Assembly: GCF_001708965.1 (NCBI RefSeq)
Contig: NZ_LVJW01000003.1
Location: 992,001 to 1,056,000, forward strand
Source: Candidatus Thiodiazotropha endoloripes
GTDB lineage: Bacteria > Pseudomonadota > Gammaproteobacteria > Chromatiales > Chromatiaceae
Direction: 5' to 3'
Length of the DNA stretch: 64,000 nucleotides
Made by a program: the position numbers and the translations under genes. Shown here one piece after another: positions 58,561 through 64,000 of the stretch (the stretch's first letter is position 1; the number at the start of each line of letters is the position of its first letter). The notes beneath the pieces are model-generated. The model was not told the DNA's origin and searched no databases. It worked only from the letters and a program-made list of their open reading frames with translations.

Positions 58561-59702
58561 GCAGTGATCTCGACCATCGCTATATGGGGCGCGCCATCCA
58601 ACTGGCGAAGCGGGGCTGGTACACCACCCAGCCCAATCCCAGAGTGGGTTGTGTGCTGGTCAAGGATGGGGAGATCGTCGGTGAGGGCTACCATCGCCGG
58701 GCCGGAGAACTCCATGCGGAGCGCAACGCTCTGGCTGATGCGGGAGAGGCGGCCCGGGGCGCCACCGCCTATGTCACCCTGGAACCCTGTTGTCATCAGG
58801 GTCGGACTCCACCCTGTACCGAAGGTTTGATCGAGGCGGGGGTCAAACGGGTGGTGGCCGCCATGACCGATCCCAACCCCAAGGTGGCCGGCAAAGGATT
58901 CGAACAGTTGAAACAGGCCGGTATCGAGGTCGTCAGCGGCGTACTCGAAACCCAGGCTGCCGCCCTCAATCCCGGTTTCATCAAACGCATGCGACAGGGG
59001 CTGCCCTATGTGCGTTGTAAGATGGGCATGAGCCTGGATGGCCGAACCGCCATGGCCAATGGTGAGAGCCAGTGGATCACCTCCGCCGAGTCGCGGGTCG
59101 ATGTACACAAACTGCGTGCCGCCAGCAACGCCATCCTTACCGGCGTCGGTACCCTGCTCGCGGATGATCCCTCAATGAATGTGCGCATCAGCCACAGTGA
59201 ACTGGGCATCGATGAGGATCTGCAGATCCCCGGCCCGGTGCGGGTGGTACTCGATCCGCAGCTGCAAACCCCGGCCAGCGCCAGGATGCTGAACCTGCCT
59301 GGACAAACTCTGGTGGTCTGCAGCGATGACAATCCGACCCATGGCATCGCTCTGGAGGCGGCCGGGGCTCAGGTGGTTACCGTACCGGCGGTGGAGCAGG
59401 GTCTGGATCTGCACGAAGTGCTCCAATTTCTGGCCGACCAGGAGATCAACGAAATCCTGCTGGAGTCGGGAGCGACCCTGGCTGGCGCCATGCTCGAACA
59501 GGGACTGGTCGACGAACTGATCATCTACCAGGCACCGCACCTGATGGGCGACTCGGCCCGGGGACTGTTCAGGTTGCCCGGGATTCAGCAGATGTCACAG
59601 CGGCTGTCGCTCAACATCACTGATGTGCGACAGATCGGCCCAGATATCCGCATCACCGCCACCCCCCGGATCAACGAGGATAAACCTAGATTCCGCAGTT
59701 GA
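58557..59702 (+). CDS. ribD: Bifunctional riboflavin deaminase/reductase
   Basis: A 381-residue RibD. The N-terminal pyrimidine deaminase has the zinc site His53 and Glu55 in HAERNAL and the Cys pair in [12 protein letters not shown]. The C-terminal reductase has [19 protein letters not shown] and [20 protein letters not shown]. It catalyses two successive steps of riboflavin synthesis. The start is TTG, overlapping the nrdR stop, with GAGGAA upstream. Confidence 0.96.
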   Translation: MSSDLDHRYMGRAIQLAKRGWYTTQPNPRVGCVLVKDGEIVGEGYHRRAGELHAERNALADAGEAARGATAYVTLEPCCHQGRTPPCTEGLIEAGVKRVVAAMTDPNPKVAGKGFEQLKQAGIEVVSGVLETQAAALNPGFIKRMRQGLPYVRCKMGMSLDGRTAMANGESQWITSAESRVDVHKLRAASNAILTGVGTLLADDPSMNVRISHSELGIDEDLQIPGPVRVVLDPQLQTPASARMLNLPGQTLVVCSDDNPTHGIALEAAGAQVVTVPAVEQGLDLHEVLQFLADQEINEILLESGATLAGAMLEQGLVDELIIYQAPHLMGDSARGLFRLPGIQQMSQRLSLNITDVRQIGPDIRITATPRINEDKPRFRS

Positions 59703-59786
59703 CCGCTAAAATCTGACGTAAGGTAATGATTTGCTATATTTATTTATGAATTTCATCATCACCCATCAGGTGAAGCCACTCACGCT

Positions 59787-59905
59787 ACATGGATTTGTGA
59801 AAAATCTCAGCGCACCCTGCTGCGTTGTCGTTCTTGTTAAGGGAATCGCCATTAACGGCGAACGACGCCTTGCCGGGTACGCTGAGATTCCACACAAATC
59901 CACGT
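59787..59905. repeat. 119-bp hairpin (MITE-like) element between ribD and ribE
   Basis: The ends ACATGGATTTGTG and CACAAATCCACGT are inverted repeats with one mismatch. The match continues as AATCTCAGCG/CGCTGAGATT, and inside again as CACCCTGCTGCGTTGTCGTTC against GAACGACGCCTTGCCGGGTA, so nearly the whole element folds into one long hairpin. It carries no gene; the small frame across it is a shadow. It looks like a dispersed MITE or REP-type repeat; only one copy is in the window. Confidence 0.7.
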
Positions 59906-59930
59906 TCAACTACGGATTCTAGGATTTAAG

Positions 59931-60596
59931 ATGTTTACCGGAATCATCCAGGCCATTGGCCATGTGCAGTCACTGGAGAGCCGGGGAGGGGATTTGCGCC
60001 TGACAATCGACAGCGGCAATCTTGAACTGGATGATGTGGCGCTGGGTGACAGTATTGCCACCAATGGCATCTGCCTGACCGTCATTGATCTCACTGGGCA
60101 GGGATTCAAAGCCGATGTCTCGCGGGAGACGATCAATCTGACCACCCTGCACAAACTCAAAGCGGGAAGCCCGGTCAATCTGGAGAAGGCGCTGACCCTC
60201 AATACCCGGCTTGGTGGGCATCTGGTGAGTGGTCATGTGGATGGGGTAGGGGAGATTGTGTCGCGTAGTGATGATGCTCGTTCCATTCGCTTCAGCGTTG
60301 CCGCACCCAAGGAACTGGCGAAGTATATCGCCCATAAGGGATCGATCTGTGTTGATGGGGTGAGTCTTACCGTCAATGGCGTTAATGGAGCCCAGTTTGA
60401 GCTCAATCTGGTGCCCCATACTCTGCAGGAGACCATTATGGATGGTTACCAGGCAGGGACTCAGGTGAACCTTGAGGTGGATCTGATTGCCCGTTATCTG
60501 GAGAGGTTGATGATGGGGGAGGCGGCGGCTGAGATGAATACTGCTGGTGTGACCGAAGCGCTGTTGATGGAGCGAGGGTTTATTAAAGGTCGTTAG
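59931..60596 (+). CDS. ribE: Riboflavin synthase alpha chain
   Basis: A 221-residue riboflavin synthase that dismutates lumazine to riboflavin. It has two lumazine-binding repeats: the first begins MFTGIIQAIGHVQSLE with GICLTVIDL, the second has GGHLVSGHVDGVGEIVS and GVSLTVNGVNG. It follows ribD after a 228-bp gap containing a hairpin element. The expected ribBA-ribH-nusB genes do not follow; an accessory region begins instead. Confidence 0.97.
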   Translation: MFTGIIQAIGHVQSLESRGGDLRLTIDSGNLELDDVALGDSIATNGICLTVIDLTGQGFKADVSRETINLTTLHKLKAGSPVNLEKALTLNTRLGGHLVSGHVDGVGEIVSRSDDARSIRFSVAAPKELAKYIAHKGSICVDGVSLTVNGVNGAQFELNLVPHTLQETIMDGYQAGTQVNLEVDLIARYLERLMMGEAAAEMNTAGVTEALLMERGFIKGR

Positions 60597-61186
60597 TAAA
60601 GCCGGCTTACTAATTTTCACCATCTGTTATTCCAACTCAACAATCCACACCCTTCCTCCAGGCGGATACAGGCTTCGGGAGTTACCCGCAGCCATCTCCC
60701 AAACTACACAGAAACAAAAATCTCCCCCCATCATCTCCTGATTAACAGGTGAACATATTAACTCTACACATGAAAAGAACGATACGGGATAAGAGCCAAT
60801 AAACAGAAGAATTACGCGATTTGTCTCAATCAGTGTTTAGTATTACATTTGGACATATACTCAAGAAAATTCTCAACTGATTGAGTGAAAAGGGAAATAA
60901 TCCAATAGACAGGGAGGTTGTTCTTAAGAAACCTCAACTTCCCAAAAATAGATATAAGGCCAACCAGCCCGGACGTTGTGTTGCATGTGTCCTGTTATTC
61001 CACGAATGTGGCAGGAAATAAGGCAGGTTGCCCGCATAATTGTGTGTTTAGGCGGATTAAATGGCAAGATACCTTGGGATAATCGTTAGTTGTACTAAAG
61101 GCGTCATAATACGTTATATGTGCCGTCCACATAATACATTTTATGAGCCGTCCACATAATCCACTGTTAGATTATCAGAAAGAGAA
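60597..61186. other. AT-rich transition region from core genome to cassette array
   Basis: About 590 bp with no credible ORF, and clearly lower GC than the preceding genes. It contains GTTAGTT (61085-61091) and GTTAGAT (61166-61172), both matching or close to the integron core site GTTRRRY. A tandem 25-bp repeat with identical GCCGTCCACATAAT cores lies at 61117-61165. The first may be the end of a long degenerate attC beginning near 60957; the second probably marks the left boundary of the first cassette. No integrase gene is present. Confidence 0.5.
61117..61165 (+). repeat. Tandem 25-bp repeat, two copies
   Basis: Copy one at 61117-61140 and copy two at 61142-61165 differ at a few positions and share the exact core GCCGTCCACATAAT. 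Copy one also contains the inverted repeat TATGTG-CCGTC-CACATA. It lies immediately before the first cassette boundary and may be part of an attI-like or promoter region. Confidence 0.8.
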
Positions 61187-61702
61187 ATGAGCGCCTCATT
61201 CAAATCAGATCTACAAAGCGCCCGAGCGTTTGGTAAAGGTGAATGGAAGAAAGTTATTGAAATTGAAACTGTTGCACTTTCTAAGGAAACGCACAAGCAG
61301 TTCAGATATGCAAAGATCGGAATGGCATATGAGAACCTAGAAGATATAAAAAATGCGAAGAAGAACTACGGGCTAGCTATTTCACACGATGAAAGATGCA
61401 TTCAAGCTCTAGAGGGGCTAGCGAGAGTTTATGTTAAAGAAAACAACCATGACCTTGCATATCAATATGTTCTAAAAGGGCTTCACCTCTCAAGAGACGA
61501 TGATTATCGAGTATCTAAAGTAGTTAAATATATATTGGCAATAATCATTAAGCTTTTTCGTCCTTCTAGACCATTTTCAAAGGTACTAAAAGAGGCAAAA
61601 GATATGGATCAATCTAGGAATAAATGGATTGATTGGGCATTGAAATATAAGGAATGGTATGAATCAAATAACGAACCTTCTAAATATGAATCGTTGCATT
61701 AA
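61187..61702 (+). CDS. Cassette-encoded TPR-like protein
   Basis: A 171-residue hypothetical protein, Lys/Glu/Tyr-rich and AT-biased. Two to three TPR-like helix pairs are visible (FRYAKIGMAYENLEDIKNAK; ALEGLARVYVKENNHDLAYQ), followed by a hydrophobic helix (VVKYILAIIIKLF) and a charged tail. The hydrophobic segment may anchor it to a membrane. It has no operon partner; it is the gene of the first visible cassette and ends one base before its attC. Function unknown. Confidence 0.7.
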   Translation: MSASFKSDLQSARAFGKGEWKKVIEIETVALSKETHKQFRYAKIGMAYENLEDIKNAKKNYGLAISHDERCIQALEGLARVYVKENNHDLAYQYVLKGLHLSRDDDYRVSKVVKYILAIIIKLFRPSRPFSKVLKEAKDMDQSRNKWIDWALKYKEWYESNNEPSKYESLH

Positions 61703-61768
61703 ATCTAACCAGGCCTTACAACGGACGCAGTCGCTGACGCTCCCGCTCCGCTGAAGGCAGCGTTAGAC
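61703..61768 (+). repeat. attC site 1
   Basis: R'' is ATCTAAC (61703-61709, fits RYYYAAC) and R' is GTTAGAC (61762-61768, fits GTTRRRY). The arms continue as complementary GCCTT and AAGGC (L''/L') with three-base spacers, and the centre has GC-rich imperfect symmetry. Length is 66 nt. The next gene's ATG follows at once. Confidence 0.88.
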
Positions 61769-62326
61769 ATGAAAATTAAAGTGTGTTCTTACAATGAAGA
61801 AACTGGGACATTGACCGTAGGGTTTCCTGGTGATATTGCGAATGACCGGACACATGAATTTTTCGATATACCTGAACACATATATCAATCCTTAATACAG
61901 GCATCTGATCCATTAGGGTTCTTTAATGCTAATATTTGGGGAAACCACTATGAAAAACGAGTACATTGGAAAAGCCTGGAGGATTTATTTAGGTACTGCG
62001 AAGAACATATAGGTATAGAAAATATTACAAATGTTAATAACCAGGCAGCAGATGGTGATTCACTACTTCATTTAGCAGCATATTGGGGTGATATCGGAGC
62101 CATACGTTTATTGTTGGAGAATGGAGCAGAAGTAAATACAAGAGGAGATATGGATTATACACCACTCTATGTAGCAATCAACTCAGGTCATCTTAGAAGC
62201 TTTAAATTGTTGTTGGAGGCTGGAGCCGACGTGAATGATACGAATGAATTTGGAACATCATCGTTAAAGCTTGCACTTACCGAAGGTAATGAGGAATTTG
62301 GTGAGTTGGTTCGTCAAAGTGTCTAA
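61769..62326 (+). CDS. Cassette-encoded KTSC-like/ankyrin-repeat protein
   Basis: A 185-residue protein. Residues about 6-60 (YNEETGTLTVGF, EFFDIPEHIYQSLIQA, FFNANIWGNHY) resemble a KTSC domain, a small domain found beside nucleases and in phage proteins. Residues about 95-180 contain ankyrin repeats (GDSLLHLAAYWGDIGAIRLL, DYTPLYVAINSGHLRSFKLL, GTSSLKLALTEGNEEF). The combination suggests a protein-interaction role, perhaps as an inhibitor or immunity factor; that is inference. Its stop lies within the R'' box of attC 2. Confidence 0.75.
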   Translation: MKIKVCSYNEETGTLTVGFPGDIANDRTHEFFDIPEHIYQSLIQASDPLGFFNANIWGNHYEKRVHWKSLEDLFRYCEEHIGIENITNVNNQAADGDSLLHLAAYWGDIGAIRLLLENGAEVNTRGDMDYTPLYVAINSGHLRSFKLLLEAGADVNDTNEFGTSSLKLALTEGNEEFGELVRQSV

Positions 62327-62395
62327 CAAAAACATCAACTTCGCGCCTGTGGCGCCGGATGCTCCTTCGTCGCACCGGTTATGTTAGCGTTATGT
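62321..62395 (+). repeat. attC site 2
   Basis: R'' is GTCTAAC (62321-62327), overlapping the stop codon of the ankyrin gene. R' is GTTATGT (62389-62395), one base off GTTRRRY. The inner part has GC-rich imperfect palindromes (CGCGCC/GGCGCC region and TAACCGG-type arms). Length is 75 nt; the next gene starts 10 bp later. Confidence 0.75.
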
Positions 62396-62405
62396 GTAAG
62401 AGAAA

Positions 62406-62717
62406 ATGGATATTCACTACGTAGGCGTGGGACTCTTATCAGTGGTACTTGCTTTAGTACTAATAAGGCTTCCATTTAAGAAATTGCTTAACAATTTATT
62501 TCTAGCCGTAATCTTGTTAATTGGTTTATTTGTATTAATTGAAATCTTTGCTGGGAATAGTACAGAAGCCGCAAAAATGGTAACCCCATCAAAATCAAGC
62601 AGTGCTTTTGCTTTAGCTCACTCATATCTTGTAGCTTGCGTAGTTAGTCTTGTATATAAATCAATCAGGATGGTAACTGAAACTAAATCTCATAATGAAA
62701 CTGATAGTCACACATAA
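62406..62717 (+). CDS. Cassette-encoded small membrane protein
   Basis: A 103-residue protein with three hydrophobic helices (about residues 6-22, 28-48 and 66-86: GVGLLSVVLALVLI; LFLAVILLIGLFVLIEIF; FALAHSYLVACVVSLVY), then a hydrophilic tail rich in Thr/Glu/Ser/His. No family recognised. Small multi-pass membrane proteins are common cassette products. Its stop codon lies inside the R'' box of attC 3. Confidence 0.65.
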   Translation: MDIHYVGVGLLSVVLALVLIRLPFKKLLNNLFLAVILLIGLFVLIEIFAGNSTEAAKMVTPSKSSSAFALAHSYLVACVVSLVYKSIRMVTETKSHNETDSHT

Positions 62718-62774
62718 CCAGGCGCTCGTGTTGGACGCTTGCTTCGCAAGCGCCCCACAGCTATAACGTTAGTT
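62712..62774 (+). repeat. attC site 3
   Basis: R'' is ACATAAC (62712-62718) and R' is GTTAGTT (62768-62774), both slightly off consensus. The centre contains a clean hairpin GCGCTTGC/GCAAGCG-type (GACGCTTGCTTCGCAAGCGCC). The trailing CGTTAGTTG is shared with the site near 61085. Length is 63 nt. Confidence 0.75.
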
Positions 62775-62803
62775 GCCACACTTATACAAGAATCGGAGAG
62801 CAC

Positions 62804-63130
62804 ATGGAGATCACTATCGAAACTGAAGTAAAAGCATCACCTTCCTCCGTATGGGAAGCGTGGGTTACTCCCGAAGACATTGTGAAATGGAATTTCGCTA
62901 TCGACGAATGGTGCTGCCCAAGGGCAGCAATAAATCTAGAAATTGGTGGAACCTTTAATTATCGAATGGAAGCAAAAGATGGCTCAATGGGTTTCGATTT
63001 TGAAGGCGTATTTACCAAGATCGTGCCAAACGACTCAATTCACTTTAAACTTGAAGATGAAAGAGTGGTCACAGTTGACTTCATAAACAAATACAAGGAC
63101 ACTCACCATTTGAAAAGATTATTCATGTGA
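62804..63130 (+). CDS. SRPBCC/AHSA1-like protein, 3'-truncated cassette gene
   Basis: A 108-residue protein with the AHSA1/START-like beginning (ITIETEVKASPSSVWEAWVT; NLEIGGTFNYRMEAKDGSMG; FDFEGVFTKIVPNDSIHF). Relatives usually have about 135-145 residues with a long C-terminal helix. Here the frame stops shortly after VVTVDFINKYKD, so the helix is missing. No attC follows; instead a transposase gene begins 50 bp later. A GGAGAG ribosome-binding site precedes the ATG. It is probably a broken cassette. Confidence 0.75.
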   Translation: MEITIETEVKASPSSVWEAWVTPEDIVKWNFAIDEWCCPRAAINLEIGGTFNYRMEAKDGSMGFDFEGVFTKIVPNDSIHFKLEDERVVTVDFINKYKDTHHLKRLFM

Positions 63131-63180
63131 GATAGAGTTAAAAAACATACACGGAATGTATAAAAGCCAAGGAGCCGGCA

Positions 63181-64000
63181 ATGACGATATCGCGCAAGCA
63201 ACAGATCTGTCTCGAAGAAACCCCCTATTATCATTGTATATCCCGCTGTGTTCGACGTGCCTTTCTTTGTGGAGAGGATGAGTTAACCGGCCGTAGCTTT
63301 GAACACCGTAGAGATTGGATAGTGGAGAAGCTCAAGCAACTTGACGGGGTATTCTCTATCTCTATCTGCGCCTATGCCGTGATGCACAACCACACCCATA
63401 CTGTTTTGAAAGTCGATCGAGAGTCTGCTTTAAATTGGTGTGATGATGAAGTGATATACCGATGGACCAAGCTCTACAAACCAAGCCCTATCGTTGATCG
63501 ATACCTGAATGGCGTAAAGCTAACAAAGGCCGAATTGGATGTGATTGCCAAAGATATTGAGAAGTGGCGGCACAGACTCTACGATATCAGCTGGTTCATG
63601 CGCAATCTCAATGAAGGTATCGCAAGGAAAGCCAATGAAGAGGATGGTTGTACTGGGAAGTTCTGGGAGGGTAGGTTCAAAAGCCAGGCTCTTCTCGACG
63701 ATGCGGCGCTATTAACCTGTATGAGTTATGTTGATCTTAACCCGATACGGGCAAACATAGCCGATAAACCCGAAGAATCAGATTTTACATCCATACAAGA
63801 TCGCATCAGACATTATCAAAAAGCACTTGAGCAAACAGGGAATCGTATTGAAGCAGCTATTTTAGCGCCAAAGCACTTAGAACCGTTAGTTGGTGGCGAG
63901 CATCAAAACAAAATGTCAGGCTTAAACTTTAGCCTGTCAGACTACCTTGAGCTAACCGATTGGGCAGGAAGAGCCATCAGAGAGGAGAAATCCGGTGCTA
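63181..64000 (+). CDS. HUH/Y1 transposase (IS200/RAYT-like), partial at window end
   Basis: Translating from the ATG at 63181 gives 273 residues with no stop before the window edge. AAGGAG lies six bases upstream. The start (SRKQQICLEETPYYHCISRC), the HUH motif AVMHNHTHTVL, and FWEGRFKSQALLDDAALL with YVDLNPIRANIADKPEESD are those of the REP-associated/IS200-like Y1_Tnp family. The expected catalytic-Tyr helix reads ISWFMRNLNEGIARKAN, where a Tyr is not obvious, so the nucleophile needs checking. These enzymes mobilise REP-like hairpins or IS200-type elements by single-strand chemistry. Confidence 0.85.
   Translation, partial: MTISRKQQICLEETPYYHCISRCVRRAFLCGEDELTGRSFEHRRDWIVEKLKQLDGVFSISICAYAVMHNHTHTVLKVDRESALNWCDDEVIYRWTKLYKPSPIVDRYLNGVKLTKAELDVIAKDIEKWRHRLYDISWFMRNLNEGIARKANEEDGCTGKFWEGRFKSQALLDDAALLTCMSYVDLNPIRANIADKPEESDFTSIQDRIRHYQKALEQTGNRIEAAILAPKHLEPLVGGEHQNKMSGLNFSLSDYLELTDWAGRAIREEKSGA

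Larger units (their letters stand above)
61166..62774 (+). mobile_element. Integron gene-cassette array without visible integrase (CALIN)
   Basis: Three single-gene cassettes in one orientation, each followed by an attC-like site (61703-61768, 62321-62395, 62712-62774), plus a fourth cassette gene beyond. Stop codons overlap or touch the R'' boxes and next genes start within a few bases of the R' boxes, the typical compact cassette layout. Base composition is AT-rich and unlike the core. No intI lies in the window; it may be further right or absent. Confidence 0.85.

Noticed and set aside
59731-59922. A 63-codon frame between ribD and ribE
   Set aside because: It runs through the 119-bp self-complementary element, which explains its sequence; no ribosome-binding site supports it.
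60957-61091. A fourth, long attC site at the left of the array
   Set aside because: The right end (GTTAGTT) resembles attC 3, but the left arm is a poor match to RYYYAAC and would leave an ORF-less cassette of about 80 bp; not strong enough to annotate.
61000-64000. A CRISPR array or prophage in the AT-rich end region
   Set aside because: No regularly spaced identical repeats, Cas-like or phage structural genes are seen; attC sites explain the repeated motifs better.

Overview
The window looks like a bacterial chromosome segment from a gammaproteobacterium. Core genes dominate and sit in gammaproteobacterial arrangements: ratA-rnfH beside bamE, fur and recN-nadK; lapA-lapB-pyrF; pcnB-folK-kinase-panBC. 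An HrcA/CIRCE system together with a sigma-32-type dnaK promoter, a glycogen island with a GH57 enzyme, a xanthomonadin/aryl-polyene type cluster and an XrtA-type chain-length protein argue against Enterobacterales. They fit a Chromatiales-like, possibly sulfur-oxidising or symbiotic, lineage. That placement is inference. The core is moderately GC-rich; the last 3.4 kb is clearly AT-rich and accessory.

Layout. 1-9.6 kb: ratA, rnfH, bamE, fur, recN, nadK, then the heat-shock cluster hrcA-grpE-dnaK-dnaJ with a CIRCE operator, a sigma-32 promoter and a terminator. 9.8-16.1 kb: dapB, a lipoprotein, an orphan FliK-like protein, lapA-lapB (LPS homeostasis), pyrF and galU. 16.1-21.2 kb: tRNA-Glu(CTC), pcnB, folK, a deoxynucleoside kinase, and panB-panC-panD (pantothenate). 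21.3-31.8 kb: a glycogen/alpha-glucan island (glgA, pgi, glgB, glgC, GH57 enzyme, malQ). A 22-bp sequence is repeated in inverted orientation between the divergent glgB and glgC. 31.8-32.7 kb: an unusually long intergenic region with two oppositely directed intrinsic terminators that no annotated gene explains, so small RNAs are suspected. 32.7-36.6 kb: purL.

37-50.4 kb: an aryl-polyene/xanthomonadin-like pigment cluster on the minus strand (ACP, two hotdog dehydratases, ketosynthase plus a Cys-less ketosynthase-like partner, ketoreductase, aryl AMP-ligase, acyltransferase, LolA-like protein, MMPL exporter, COG4648 membrane protein, GT2 glycosyltransferase). A flavin-dependent halogenase-like gene lies on the plus strand next to it. 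50.7-54.2 kb: speB-speA (putrescine from arginine) and an unrecognised gene. 54.8-56.4 kb: an orphan XrtA-type polysaccharide chain-length determinant, with a possible c-di-GMP-riboswitch-like leader. 56.7-60.6 kb: glyA, nrdR, ribD, ribE, with a 119-bp hairpin element between ribD and ribE.

60.6-64 kb: an AT-rich array of promoterless-looking single-gene cassettes separated by recognisable attC sites, with no integrase visible (a CALIN-type integron array). The last cassette appears truncated at its 3' end, next to a HUH/Y1 (IS200/RAYT-like) transposase gene that runs off the window. The most unusual parts are this cassette array, the compact pigment cluster with its halogenase, the glg inverted repeats and the malQ-purL intergenic region.
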